From positions 186,001 through 250,000 of the forward strand of contig NZ_JACKZY010000005.1 of assembly GCF_020833685.1 (NCBI RefSeq): a stretch of DNA of 64,000 nt, read 5' to 3'. Within the stretch, counting starts at the first letter, position 1; every line of letters starts with the position of its first letter. The DNA comes from Nitratireductor sp. B36. GTDB taxonomy: Bacteria > Pseudomonadota > Alphaproteobacteria > Rhizobiales > Rhizobiaceae. Under the pieces are notes generated by a model that ran no database searches, was not told the origin of the DNA, and saw only the letters and a list, made by a program, of their open reading frames with translations. This document shows, in pieces, positions 26,866 through 37,657 of this stretch. The translations under genes and the position numbers were made by a program.

Positions 26866-27635
26866 TCAAACACTGCCTTGCCGATCACCGGCGTTGAGGG
26901 AACGGCCATGTCGCGCGGCTCCAGAAGCCCGGCCAGAAAGGCCTTTCTCCCTGCTTCCACAGCCTCGCCAAAGGCTTCTGCCATCGCCGCCGGATCACCC
27001 GCCTTCGCCACAGCCGTGTTGAGCAACACGGCATCAAACCCGAGCTCCATCACCATGGCCGCATGGGAGGGGCGCCCGAGCCCCGCATCCACGATGAGCG
27101 GCACACCGGAAAATTCTGCCCGCATGGCCAGAAGCGCTTCGGGATTGGCTGGGCCCCGCGCCGAGCCGATGGGCGCGCACCAGGGCATCAGCACCCCGCA
27201 CCCCGCCCCAAGCAACCTCTCCCCCACCACCAGATCGTCGGTCGTGTAAGGAAAAACCTTGAACCCCTCATCGCTCAGAATGCGCGCGGCCTCGACAAGG
27301 CCGAACACATCGGGCTGCAGCGTGTCGTGATGGCCGATCACCTCGAGCTTGATCCAGTCCGTGCCGAAAAGCTCGCGCGCCATCTGCGCCGTGGTCACCG
27401 CCTCCTTCACCGAATGGCAGCCCGCCGTGTTGGGCAGAACGCGCACGCCAAGCTCCCGGATCAATTCCCAGAATTGCCCACCATTTCGGTTGCCCGCCAT
27501 CTCACGGCGCAGCGAGACGGTCACGACTTCGCAGCCGCTTGCCTGCACCGCGTCGGCCATGATGGCGGGGGAGGGGTATTGCGCCGTGCCGAGCAGCAGC
27601 CTCGATGAAATCTGTTCGCCATAGACTTCCAGCAT
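26862..27635 (-). CDS. thiG: Thiazole synthase ThiG
   Basis: A 257-residue TIM barrel that builds the thiazole phosphate ring from DXP, ThiS thiocarboxylate and the glycine imine supplied by ThiO. Family blocks are [29 protein letters not shown], the Schiff-base lysine in WIKLEVIG, and [30 protein letters not shown] (quoted in parts: [20 protein letters not shown]). It follows thiS by 1 base and overlaps thiE. Confidence 0.97.
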   Translation of the reverse strand: MLEVYGEQISSRLLLGTAQYPSPAIMADAVQASGCEVVTVSLRREMAGNRNGGQFWELIRELGVRVLPNTAGCHSVKEAVTTAQMARELFGTDWIKLEVIGHHDTLQPDVFGLVEAARILSDEGFKVFPYTTDDLVVGERLLGAGCGVLMPWCAPIGSARGPANPEALLAMRAEFSGVPLIVDAGLGRPSHAAMVMELGFDAVLLNTAVAKAGDPAAMAEAFGEAVEAGRKAFLAGLLEPRDMAVPSTPVIGKAVFE

Positions 27636-27636
27636 G

Positions 27637-27834
27637 TCAGCCTCCCTGCATGGGTGAAAGGATCTCGATCCGGTCCCCGTCTTTCAGCGTGCACCCACTT
27701 CGTTCCGCTGCCGGAACAACCTCGCCATTGCGCGCGGTGGCGAGAAAATCGGGCGCATAGTCCAGTTCATCGAGCAGGGCAGCCAGCGTTGCTGCTGTCA
27801 CCTGCCGCGCTTCACCATTAACCGTGAGCTTCAT
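27637..27834 (-). CDS. thiS: Sulfur carrier protein ThiS
   Basis: A 65-residue ubiquitin-like protein that ends in the required Gly-Gly (SPMQGG); its C-terminus is adenylated and thiocarboxylated to donate sulfur to Thi[13 protein letters not shown] at the start and [10 protein letters not shown] in the middle are family features. It overlaps the thiO end by 17 bases and is followed directly by thiG. Confidence 0.96.
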   Translation of the reverse strand: MKLTVNGEARQVTAATLAALLDELDYAPDFLATARNGEVVPAAERSGCTLKDGDRIEILSPMQGG

Positions 27835-28786
27835 CGAACACCTCCACGCATTCGTTCAGGATGAGGGTGGCCGCCTCGCGCGCCATGGCCGGCGAGAGCA
27901 GAAAACCGTGGCGGTAGAACCCGTTCACGCTGATGCCCTTCGGCGTACGCTTCACGCGCGGCAGATTGTCGGGATAGGCGGGCCGCACGCCGGCACCCGT
28001 CTCCACGATCTTCGCCTCGGCAAAGGCCGGGTGCAGGCTGTAGGACGCGTTGAGCAATTCCATCATCGAACGGGCGCTGATCGGCCCATCGTCATCGCTC
28101 TCGATCATCGTCGCGCCCACCATGAAGTGATGATCCGCACGCGGCACGATATAGACCGGTATGCGCGGGTGAAGCAGCCGCACCGGGCGCGCAAGCCTGA
28201 CCTCTTTCGTGCGCAGCAGAAGCATCTCGCCCCGCACCCCGCGCAGCTCCAGATCCGCCGCTGCCATGCCGGTGCAATCGGCAATCCTGTCGGCCTCAAC
28301 CTCCATTTCGCAGACGAAACGAACACCCGCCTTCCTCAGCCTCTCGACAAGCGCCGTCAGCGCCAGCCGCGGATCGAGATGCGCCTCTCCGGGAAAGAAA
28401 AGCCCGCGGCGAAACCGGCCCGCAAGATCAGGCTCCAATGCGGCCACGGCCTCACCCTCCAGCCATTCATGGCCGGACGTGCGCGCGGCAAAACGGTCGA
28501 GCTCCGCCCGGTCCCGCGCAGGCGCGACAACGAGCGTTCCATTGCGCACCACATGGCCGGGAAGAGCCTCGTGCCACCAGTCTGCCGCACTCTTTCCGAG
28601 CGTGAGCACCGGCTCCTCCGCGCTCTCGCGCTCACACCACGGTGCCAGCATCCCACCCGCCAGCCACGAGGCGCTGCCCGCCGGGCCGGAGCGGGTGTCG
28701 CACACCGTCACCCGCACACCCGCCCGCACCAGCTCATGCGCCAGCGTGAGGCCGGCAACGCCCGCCCCACGAACAAGGACATGCAT
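27818..28786 (-). CDS. thiO: Glycine oxidase ThiO
   Basis: A 322-residue FAD-dependent amine oxidase. The N-terminal dinucleotide loop reads VRGAGVAGLTLAHELVRAG (residues 4-22), and the C-terminal block includes GVRPAYPDNLPRV and FYRHGFLLSPAMA. It oxidises glycine to the imine used by ThiG, the oxygen-dependent alternative to the radical-SAM ThiH. That matches the aerobic life style implied by CobG. It begins 3 bases after thiC and overlaps thiS. Confidence 0.94.
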   Translation of the reverse strand: MHVLVRGAGVAGLTLAHELVRAGVRVTVCDTRSGPAGSASWLAGGMLAPWCERESAEEPVLTLGKSAADWWHEALPGHVVRNGTLVVAPARDRAELDRFAARTSGHEWLEGEAVAALEPDLAGRFRRGLFFPGEAHLDPRLALTALVERLRKAGVRFVCEMEVEADRIADCTGMAAADLELRGVRGEMLLLRTKEVRLARPVRLLHPRIPVYIVPRADHHFMVGATMIESDDDGPISARSMMELLNASYSLHPAFAEAKIVETGAGVRPAYPDNLPRVKRTPKGISVNGFYRHGFLLSPAMAREAATLILNECVEVFDEAHG

Positions 28787-28789
28787 GGA

Positions 28790-30607
<1,818 letters not shown>

Positions 30608-30727
30608 TCAGAGCCTCCTCTGCGTGTTTTGCAATGGAGACCCAGTTCGTGCCGAGAGGAGGAAGAGCTCCGGCGATCCGCTATGGATATGGATTTCGGC
30701 TCGAAGGAGCCAGCGACCCGCCAGGCA

Positions 30728-30836
30728 TGCACCATCCCTACGCCAGTATGAACTGGATCAGGTTCATCGGGTCACTGCGCTGCATGGAAAACCATGCCCA
30801 GCAGAATCTCAGCCCCTTGGCGGGACCCCCCAGGTG
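30728..30836 (-). promoter_or_regulatory. TPP riboswitch (THI element) upstream of thiC
   Basis: On the minus strand the segment reads through GGGGGGTCCCG, GGGGCTGAGAT, GACCCGATGAACCTGATCC and CTGGCGTAGGGATGG, the standard conserved blocks of the TPP aptamer in the right order. A GCATGG/CCATGC hairpin forms the variable arm. The aptamer ends about 124 bases before the thiC ATG. It should switch off thiCOSGED when thiamine pyrophosphate is abundant. Confidence 0.97.
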
Positions 30837-31006
30837 AGGCTGCAAGGTGAGTGAAGAGGGGCGCTCTTGTCAAGCGCGGTGATGAAGCTGTGTGGAAAGA
30901 TAGGGATCAGCAGGGTTGGTATCGCAGCACACCAACCTCGAAGTGTCCTTCTCCCCGCGAGCGGGGAGAAGGAGGATGGCCGAAAGCTCGGCACTTTTGC
31001 CGGGTG
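30837..31006. other. Intergenic region with a strong palindrome
   Basis: This stretch, between the thi operon leader and the RraA-like gene, contains no gene. A near-perfect hairpin at 30947-30972 pairs CCTTCTCCCCGC (30947-30958) with GCGGGGAGAAGG (30961-30972). It lies just beyond the stop of the leftward operon that ends at 31007 and probably acts as its terminator. The palindrome also resembles short repeats seen widely between genes in Hyphomicrobiales (from memory). Confidence 0.7.
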
Positions 31007-31666
31007 CTAGGCGTCTGCTTCCACGCGCGCCTTCGCGCCGGAGATGGTGGGCAGGCTTTCGCCGGCGTCGATGCGCTTCAGAAGTTCGACTTCGCGCGCC
31101 TGCATCTGGATGGCGCGGTCTGCCACCATGTCCACCTCGTCGGGGGACAGGATCAACACACCGTTTTCATCGGCCAGCACCGCATCGCCCGGATTGACCA
31201 CCACGCCGCCAACACTGACGGGGATGTTCATCTCGCCCGAAACGCCCAGCAGCTTGGTGGTGATGGGCGAGGGGCCCCGGCACCACATGGGGAAACCGTG
31301 ACGCTCGAAATCGGCAACGTCTGTCGCCGGCCCGTCCACCACCGCACCGGCGGCCTTCTTGCGGGCCGCCGTGTGGGTAATGACGCCGCCCCAACAGGCG
31401 TGGCGTGTGTCGCCGGCACGATCGATGATCACGAAATCGCCGGGCCGGATATGGTCCATCGAATAATGCAGGAGCGTGCTGTCGGCATGGGGCAGGCGCA
31501 GGGTCACCGCCGTTCCGGCAGTCCGCACCCTGGGCAGCATGGAGCGGATGCCCGTGTCGAGGAAGTTTGCGTGCAGGAAATGGCCCACCGTGGCGGTCTC
31601 CACCTGCATCAGCTTGTCGATCTTGGCCTGTGCCAGCTGCTCCGGCATCGAATTGACCTGGTACAT
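31007..31666 (-). CDS. RraA-like / HMG-aldolase-family protein
   Basis: A 219-residue member of the RraA-like fold, whose enzymes include 4-hydroxy-4-methyl-2-oxoglutarate aldolases. The GDAVLADENGVLILS block near residue 165 is the family signature, and VVDGPATDVADFERHGFPMW corresponds to the usual DGxxRD active-site stretch, but here the arginine before Asp is replaced by Thr. That substitution makes a standard aldolase activity doubtful. The ATG has AAGGAA upstream. It ends an operon with an amidase and a TRAP importer; the substrate is unknown. Confidence 0.85.
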   Translation of the reverse strand: MYQVNSMPEQLAQAKIDKLMQVETATVGHFLHANFLDTGIRSMLPRVRTAGTAVTLRLPHADSTLLHYSMDHIRPGDFVIIDRAGDTRHACWGGVITHTAARKKAAGAVVDGPATDVADFERHGFPMWCRGPSPITTKLLGVSGEMNIPVSVGGVVVNPGDAVLADENGVLILSPDEVDMVADRAIQMQAREVELLKRIDAGESLPTISGAKARVEADA

Positions 31667-31677
31667 ATGCGTATTCC

Positions 31678-32484
31678 TTATGCGACGACGTGATGATCTG
31701 CGACCGGCATGGAGCTGCGGATTTTTGCTGCGTAATCCGTGTCGATCGTTGCGCTTGCATGGCCGACGCGATCCGAGCAGTTGGCAATGGTCACGCCCCA
31801 TGGATCGATGATCAGAGAGTGGCCGAAGCACAGCTTTTTGCCTTCGTCATGCCCGAAGATCTGTGCCGATGCGGCCACATAGGACTGGGTCTCGATGGCG
31901 CGGGCGCACAGAAGCTGTTCCCAATGGTCCTTGCCGGTCTGCAGCGTGAAAGCGGCGGGCAGGACGATCACCTCGGCACCCTTGTCACGCAGCTTGCGGA
32001 ACAGCTCCGGGAAGCGCAGATCGTAGCAGATGGCGCAACCGATTTTCACGCCTTCCAGTTCGTAGACGACCACGTCCTCGCCGCGCTTCATCGTGTCGGA
32101 TTCCAGATAGCTCTGGCCGCCCGGAACCTTCACGTCGAAGAGATGGATCTTGCGGTAGCGGGCAATCTCCTTGCCCTGCCGGTCGAACACGATGGTCGTG
32201 TTGTAGCACTTCTCGCCCGCAGCCTCGGCCATGGAGCCGGCGTGAATGTTCACCTTCAGCTCGGCGGCCAGGGCCGACATGGCGCGGTAGGCTTCGCCGT
32301 CGGGAAAGGTTTCCGCGTGGGCGCGGCGGCTTTCCACGGTCCCGCCCATATAGGTGAAGGTTTCGGGAAGCACGACGAGATCGGACTTGTCCTCGGCAAC
32401 GGCCTTGCGGATCAAGGCTTCCGCATCGGCAATGTTCTTTGCCTTGTCGTCCTGCGAGTTCATTTGAATGACGGAGATTTTCAT
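31678..32484 (-). CDS. Carbon-nitrogen hydrolase (nitrilase superfamily amidase)
   Basis: A 268-residue hydrolase with the complete Glu-Lys-Cys triad: Glu41 in VVLPETF, Lys112 in RYRKIHLFD, Cys153 in GCAICYDLRFPEL. It resembles the Nit1/NIT2-type omega-amidases and deaminated-glutathione amidases more than true nitrilases (by motif style). In its operon it lies between a TRAP importer and an RraA-like protein, suggesting release of ammonia from an imported amide; a housekeeping repair role is the alternative. Confidence 0.88.
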   Translation of the reverse strand: MKISVIQMNSQDDKAKNIADAEALIRKAVAEDKSDLVVLPETFTYMGGTVESRRAHAETFPDGEAYRAMSALAAELKVNIHAGSMAEAAGEKCYNTTIVFDRQGKEIARYRKIHLFDVKVPGGQSYLESDTMKRGEDVVVYELEGVKIGCAICYDLRFPELFRKLRDKGAEVIVLPAAFTLQTGKDHWEQLLCARAIETQSYVAASAQIFGHDEGKKLCFGHSLIIDPWGVTIANCSDRVGHASATIDTDYAAKIRSSMPVADHHVVA

Positions 32485-32521
32485 GAATTTCCCTTGCTTT
32501 GGAGTGTGAGCGGGGCGGCCG

Positions 32522-33805
32522 TCAGGCCGGCCCCAGAACGAGATTGGGGAGGAAGAGCACCAGCTCGGGCACGAAGGTGATCATGAGCAGGGCAACGATC
32601 AGTGGTATGAGAAAGGGCAGGATCGCCACCGCCACCTTTTCGAACGGCACCTTGCCCACCTCAGCGACGATGTAGAGCGCGATGCCCATGGGCGGGGTGG
32701 CAATGCCGATCAGAAGCGCCAAGGTGATGATCAGGCCGAAATGAATGCGGTCGATGCCGAACTGGTCGATGATCGGCAGCAACATCGGCACGAGGATCAG
32801 CTTTGCCGGCACACCTTCCACGAAACAGCCGACCAGAAGCAGGAAGCCGAGCAGGAGGAACAGGAAGACCGTGCGCGATTCGGTGAACAGAAGAATCTGG
32901 TCCGCCAATTGCTGCGGGATCTGCTCGATGGCCAGAAGCCAGCCCATCACATGCGAGAAACCGATGATGATCATGATGACGCTGGTGATGGTCATCGTCT
33001 CCGTCAGCGCCTGCCAGAGCATGCGGAAGGAGAAGGTGCGGTAAACGAAGCCGAGCGCGATGGTGTAGACGCAGGCCAGAACGCCGGCTTCCGTCGCGGT
33101 CGTGAAACCGGTGAGGATGGCGACAAGGATGATGCCCGGTGCAACCAGTGCGGCGATGCCGTCAATCGCAGAGCGGCCGATCTGCGGCAGGCTCTTGCGT
33201 TCCTCGCGCGGAAAGTCCTGCTTCAGCGCAACGAGGTAGTTGAACGCCATCAGCGACATGCCGACGATGAGGCCGGGAATGATGCCAGCGAGGAAAAGCC
33301 GCGCCACCGAGGTGTTGGACAGGAACGCATACACCACAAGGCTGATGGATGGTGGAATGATTGGCCCGACCACAGCGCTTGCAGCCGTGAGGGCCGCCGC
33401 GAAGGGTGCTGGATAGCCGCGCTCGCGCATCGCCTTGATCTCGATCGTGCCGAGGCCGGCACAATCGGCCACGGCCGCGCCGGAGACACCGGCAAAGAGC
33501 AGCGAGGAGACAACATTCACCTGTGCGAGGCCGGCCCGCATATGGCCGACAAGCGCGGACGCGAAGTTGAAGATGCGATCGGTCATGCCGACGCCGTTCA
33601 TCAGATTGCCGGCCATGATGAAGAAGGGAATGGCAAGCAGGGACGGGTTGTCGACCCCGTCGAGAACCTGAAGAGGGATGATGTAGAGCGTGTCGGAAAA
33701 GCCCGCATAGATAAGCGCGGAGAGCACCGCCAGGCCGATCGCCATGGTGATCGGCACACGCAGGAGGATGAGGGCGACGAAGCCCGCGAAAAGAAGCAAG
33801 GTCAT
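32522..33805 (-). CDS. dctM: TRAP transporter large permease DctM
   Basis: A 427-residue polytopic permease with about 12 helices. Family blocks are VPITMAIGLAVLSAL at the N-terminus, IPFFIMAGNLMNGVGMTDRIF, SGAAVADCAGLGTIEIKAM and PIIPPSISLVVYAFLSNTSVARLFLAGIIPG (in parts: GPIIPPSISLV, RLFLAGIIPG). It catalyses Na+/H+-driven uptake of an organic acid captured by DctP. It lies 15 bases downstream of dctQ. Confidence 0.96.
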   Translation of the reverse strand: MTLLLFAGFVALILLRVPITMAIGLAVLSALIYAGFSDTLYIIPLQVLDGVDNPSLLAIPFFIMAGNLMNGVGMTDRIFNFASALVGHMRAGLAQVNVVSSLLFAGVSGAAVADCAGLGTIEIKAMRERGYPAPFAAALTAASAVVGPIIPPSISLVVYAFLSNTSVARLFLAGIIPGLIVGMSLMAFNYLVALKQDFPREERKSLPQIGRSAIDGIAALVAPGIILVAILTGFTTATEAGVLACVYTIALGFVYRTFSFRMLWQALTETMTITSVIMIIIGFSHVMGWLLAIEQIPQQLADQILLFTESRTVFLFLLLGFLLLVGCFVEGVPAKLILVPMLLPIIDQFGIDRIHFGLIITLALLIGIATPPMGIALYIVAEVGKVPFEKVAVAILPFLIPLIVALLMITFVPELVLFLPNLVLGPA

Positions 33806-33820
33806 GGTTCTACCCGGGTC

Positions 33821-34324
33821 CTAGATGTCGCCGACATGATGATGTTCAGGCTCCGGATGCCCTCTAAGGGCATGGACGAAGTCGCTGAAGAAATGCAGGG
33901 CGATGAGCCCGCAGGAGACAAAGAAGGGGACACTCAGCCAATAGCGCTGGATGCCGACCATTTCGATATTGCCCACCTGACGCTGGATCAGTTCTGGTGC
34001 CTCACGCAGGATGATGAGCAGGAGGGCGATGACGGCGATGTCCACCAGCATCCGCCCGGCGCGACGCACCGGTGGCGGGGTCGCGTTCAAGAGAAAGTCG
34101 ACGGTGATGTCCTTGTTCTGCCGGTAGACGACGAAAAAGCCCAGAAAACTCATCCACACGAAGCAGACAATGCTGATGGGGAAGGCCCAGACCACCCCCT
34201 GACCGAGAAATGCACGTGACGCGACATTGAGTGCGGTCACGAGGAGCATGGCGAACAAGGCCGCATTCGCTCCCACAAGAAACAGCCGATCGATAACGGC
34301 CAGGATTCGATCCAGGACGGGCAT
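33821..34324 (-). CDS. dctQ: TRAP transporter small permease DctQ
   Basis: A 167-residue membrane protein with four predicted helices. The ALNVASRAFLGQGVVWAFPISIVCFVWMSFLG region (residues about 30-62) is the typical DctQ block, with an Arg after the first helix and a conserved acidic/aromatic second helix. It pairs with DctM. The gene order dctP-dctQ-dctM in this operon is standard. Confidence 0.92.
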   Translation of the reverse strand: MPVLDRILAVIDRLFLVGANAALFAMLLVTALNVASRAFLGQGVVWAFPISIVCFVWMSFLGFFVVYRQNKDITVDFLLNATPPPVRRAGRMLVDIAVIALLLIILREAPELIQRQVGNIEMVGIQRYWLSVPFFVSCGLIALHFFSDFVHALRGHPEPEHHHVGDI

Positions 34325-34359
34325 GGAACCTCCCCCATCAATGAAAGTTCAAAGGAAAC

Positions 34360-35364
34360 CTATTCGGCGCGCGACGAACGAACCGCGTCAAGGAATCCTT
34401 CGGGGAGTTCGCCTTTTTCCTCCATCTCCTGATAGAAGCTCTGCATACGCTCGACGAAATCGGACGTGTCCGGCTCCGTATAGGCCACGTCCTTGGCCTT
34501 CATGGCTTCAAGATCGCTGTTCGCCGCAGCAATCATGCGCTTTTCCGACTCTTCGGCCATTTCGGCAAAGGCGTCGAGAACCTGTGCACGCAGCTCATCG
34601 GAAAGCGCGTTCCAGCGCTTCGCGTTGGTCATGAAGGCCATGCCCTGCGGATATTCGTCATGACGGATGATATGCGGCGCAACCTCGTAGAACTTCATCG
34701 GTTCGACGAGCGCGATCGGGCTGTTCACCGCATCGACGATGCCGCGGCTGATGGATTCGTAGACTTCCGTCCAGGCAAGCGTGCGAACCTCCGCGCCCAG
34801 ATGGCGCCAGGCGGCCGCAGCCAGCTCATCGGGATGCATGCGCAGGCGCGTGCCCTGCATTTCTTCCAGGTTCGTCCAGGGCTTGTCGGTCACCATCACG
34901 CGATAGGGGCCGCGTAGGAAGGCGGTCGGAGAGCCGATCAGCGCGATGCCGGCTTCGTCTTCGATCTGCTTGAACCAGCCCTTCACCAGATCGGTCTGCA
35001 TGAAGCGGACCCAGTGTTCGCGATCATCAAAGAGGAAAGGGGCAGAGGTGAACTTGATGTCCGGAACCCACTTCTGGAGATAGCTGGTGCCTTCCGGATA
35101 GACATTCACGGTACCGATCTGAAGCTGTTCGAGGACCGTGTCGTCCGAACCAAGCTGCTCGTTCGGAAACACCTTGATCTCGACTTCACCGCCGGTCTTC
35201 TCGACTACTTTGTCGGCAAAAAACTGGAACAGTTCGCCCTCGATGCTGTCCGGCGGCATCTTGTGCGCCATGCGCCAGGTCTCGGCATGGGCCGAAACCG
35301 TGGCGGCGGCACCGATCGCCGTCATCACACCTGCAGCCAGAAGATTGCGTAGAATACGGTTCAT
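34360..35364 (-). CDS. dctP: TRAP transporter solute-binding protein DctP
   Basis: A 334-residue periplasmic binding protein with a signal peptide (NLLAAGVMTAIGAAATVSAHA, cleaved near AHA-E). Family blocks include AHKMPPDSIEGELFQFFADKV, VFPNEQLGSDDTVLEQLQIG and LRMHPDELAAAAWRHLGA; the arginine in LRMHP aligns with the carboxylate-binding Arg of DctP proteins. So the ligand is an organic acid. The start matches the signal peptide; a TTG 34 codons upstream is unlikely. A LysR gene lies just upstream on the same strand. Confidence 0.94.
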   Translation of the reverse strand: MNRILRNLLAAGVMTAIGAAATVSAHAETWRMAHKMPPDSIEGELFQFFADKVVEKTGGEVEIKVFPNEQLGSDDTVLEQLQIGTVNVYPEGTSYLQKWVPDIKFTSAPFLFDDREHWVRFMQTDLVKGWFKQIEDEAGIALIGSPTAFLRGPYRVMVTDKPWTNLEEMQGTRLRMHPDELAAAAWRHLGAEVRTLAWTEVYESISRGIVDAVNSPIALVEPMKFYEVAPHIIRHDEYPQGMAFMTNAKRWNALSDELRAQVLDAFAEMAEESEKRMIAAANSDLEAMKAKDVAYTEPDTSDFVERMQSFYQEMEEKGELPEGFLDAVRSSRAE

Positions 35365-35462
35365 TATCCTTCCCCTTGGTTTTTGTGTGTTTATGGGAAC
35401 AGGATCGGAGAGCCGTCTTAAAAAGTCCAAATGAAAAATATGGCTTCCGGTGATAAATTTTT

Positions 35463-36380
35463 TCAATCAGGGTTGATCAGATAGTCATCAGGAAAGCGGC
35501 TCGAATAGGCAATCGCCTGTTGGCGGGCCATTTCGACGAACTCGTCCCTGAGGGTCTTTCGGGGCGAGGCTTCGGTGATCGCGAAGAACTCCAGGGGTGG
35601 AAATTCCACATCCACCTTGATTTCGTGCAGGGTGCCGCTTGCCAGTTCCTTCATCACCACCGCGCGCGGCATCGGCGCAATGCCTAGCCCCTCCTCGGCC
35701 ATCTGGACGATGGTGGCGATGGAATTGGATGAGTGCACATTGACTCGCACCTTGGAGTGCATTTTCAGATAGCGCTCCAGTGTCTTGTAGGGGATCGAGT
35801 TCTTGGGAAAGCTGAGGATCGGCATGTCAAGCAGTGTGCCCACAGTCGCTCTGCGAATGGGGAAGGCGGTGGGGCTCGCCACCCAGGCGACCGGGAAAGA
35901 GCCGAGCGGCACGAAATCGAGCTTGGGGTCGTTTCCATCCCGCATCGCCAGTCCCACATCCACCGCATGATCCCGCAGCGACTGGATGACATCGGCAGAG
36001 GTCGACGATAGCATCTCGATGTTCACACCGGGATATTTTGCCCGGAAGCATTCCATGAGCTGAACGAACCAGGAGCGCAGGATCGTGTCGGTCACACCAA
36101 CGCGCAGCGAACCGGTCATCTTTCTGTTCTTGTTGACCAGCCATTTCATTTCATTGGTGAGTTCGACCACCATCTCCGCATGCGGAAGAAGGACCCGGCC
36201 TTCGCTCGTCAACTGCACCCCGCGTTTGGATCGCTCGAAAAGCTTGGTGCCCAGCTCATTTTCGAGTGCGTTTATACGTGAGGAAATGACGGGCTGGGTG
36301 GTGTGCAGAAGATCGGCCACCTTGCGAAAATTCCGCACCTTCGCGAGGTGAATGAAGGTTTCCAGAAATCGCAATTGCAC
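35463..36380 (-). CDS. LysR-family transcriptional regulator
   Basis: A 305-residue LysR protein. The N-terminal winged helix runs from FLETFIHLAKVRNFRKVADLLHTTQPVISSRI (in parts: NFRKVADLLHTTQP, VISSRINALE), followed by LFERSKRGVQLTSEG. The C-terminal co-inducer domain begins at SLRVGVTD. I chose the GTG with GAGGTG six bases upstream; the frame extends 59 codons further, but that part is not LysR-like. It is upstream of, and codirectional with, the TRAP/amidase operon, which it probably controls. Confidence 0.92.
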   Translation of the reverse strand: MQLRFLETFIHLAKVRNFRKVADLLHTTQPVISSRINALENELGTKLFERSKRGVQLTSEGRVLLPHAEMVVELTNEMKWLVNKNRKMTGSLRVGVTDTILRSWFVQLMECFRAKYPGVNIEMLSSTSADVIQSLRDHAVDVGLAMRDGNDPKLDFVPLGSFPVAWVASPTAFPIRRATVGTLLDMPILSFPKNSIPYKTLERYLKMHSKVRVNVHSSNSIATIVQMAEEGLGIAPMPRAVVMKELASGTLHEIKVDVEFPPLEFFAITEASPRKTLRDEFVEMARQQAIAYSSRFPDDYLINPD

Positions 36381-36474
36381 GGAACGCACCTCAAAAGAAC
36401 AACGGCCCACCACCCTTTCGGGCAGCAGGCCGCATGCTAGTTGATGCTTTGCTCCCGCGCCATAGCGCCGAAGT

Positions 36475-37641
36475 TCACGCCGGTTCGGAAATCTTCGCTG
36501 CCAGCTTTTCCAGAAACGCAAGACAGAGAGAAAGCTGTTCGGCCTCGACGTATTCATCCGGCTTGTGCGCCTGCCGGATGGAGCCCGGGCCGACGATCAC
36601 GGAAGGGATGCCGCCAATGGTCTCGAACACGCCTCCCTCCGAACCGTAGGAGACCTTTCCGGACCATTCGGGCATGATGTCGCGGAAGAAGGCAAAGCCC
36701 TCGCTCGCCGTGTTGTCGCCCATCGCCGGATAGGCGAAGATTTCTTCCCATTCGATGCCGGTTTCAGCGCATTTCGCCTGCATTTTGGGCAGAATTTCCG
36801 AATTTGCACGCGTTTTCAGAAATTCCAGTTCGGCCCGTGCGTCGTGAGTGGGTAAGCTACGGATTTCAAAGGTGAAACTGCAAAGATCCGGCGTCACATT
36901 GGTGGCGACGCCGCCGGAAATCATGGTTGCCAGCATGGTGGAGTGCGGCACGGTGAAATCGTGGTCGAAGGGGCCGTTTCCAGCAATCTCTTCGGCGCGC
37001 TCGGCGATCATCGCTATGATGCGCGCGGCATGGTCGATGGCATTGACGTGATCTGGCGCGAAGGAGGAATGGCCGGACGTGCCATGAACATGGCAGCGCA
37101 TGGCGATCTTGCCTTTCTGGCCGGTCACCAGCTTCATGTCGGTCGGCTCGCCGATGATCGCAAGCATGGGCGGCACGTCGAGCGCGGCCAGCCATTCGGC
37201 GATGGCCGGCGCGCCAAGACAGCCCACTTCCTCGTCATGCGAGAAGCACAGCCAGACAGGGCGCTCCAGCTTCGCGGCGGCAAGCTGCGGCATCATCGCC
37301 ATGACACAGGCGGCAAAGCCCTTCATGTCGCAGCTTCCGCGGCCATAGAGCTTTCCGTCGCGCTCGGTCAGGTCGAAGGGTGGGGAGGTCCAGCCCTTTT
37401 CCAGCGCCGGCACCACATCGGTGTGACCTGACAGAACGACACCGGGGACGTCGGCCGGGCCGATACGGGCGATCAGGTTTGCCTTCTCGCCCGTATCGTC
37501 CAGCAGAATGACCGGCTCGATGCCGTATCCCCGCAGGAACGCCGCCATGTGGTCGATGAGCGGCCGGTTCGTGTAGCGGCTCGTCGTATCGAAGGCGACC
37601 AGATCCTTCAGGTGCTTCTTGGCATTCTCAAGCAGTGACAT
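36475..37641 (-). CDS. argE: ArgE/DapE-type deacylase (acetylornithine deacetylase-like)
   Basis: A 388-residue M20 metallopeptidase-family enzyme. Di-zinc ligands appear in SGHTDVVPALEKGW, GRGSCDMKGF and HDEEVGCLGA, and GEPTDMKLVTGQKG and the lid-domain GTSGHSSFAPDHVNAI are typical of ArgE. It sits between two transporter operons rather than with arginine genes, so an imported N-acyl amino acid may be its real substrate. The start is uncertain: ATG at 37641 was chosen; one at 37665 overlaps the tctA stop. Confidence 0.88.
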   Translation of the reverse strand: MSLLENAKKHLKDLVAFDTTSRYTNRPLIDHMAAFLRGYGIEPVILLDDTGEKANLIARIGPADVPGVVLSGHTDVVPALEKGWTSPPFDLTERDGKLYGRGSCDMKGFAACVMAMMPQLAAAKLERPVWLCFSHDEEVGCLGAPAIAEWLAALDVPPMLAIIGEPTDMKLVTGQKGKIAMRCHVHGTSGHSSFAPDHVNAIDHAARIIAMIAERAEEIAGNGPFDHDFTVPHSTMLATMISGGVATNVTPDLCSFTFEIRSLPTHDARAELEFLKTRANSEILPKMQAKCAETGIEWEEIFAYPAMGDNTASEGFAFFRDIMPEWSGKVSYGSEGGVFETIGGIPSVIVGPGSIRQAHKPDEYVEAEQLSLCLAFLEKLAAKISEPA

Positions 37642-37657
37642 GGTGGACTTTTCGGCC

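Noticed and set aside
32741-34219. A 492-codon open frame on the plus strand
   Set aside because: Antisense to dctM/dctQ; extremely charged Asp/His/Arg content with no fold-like pattern.
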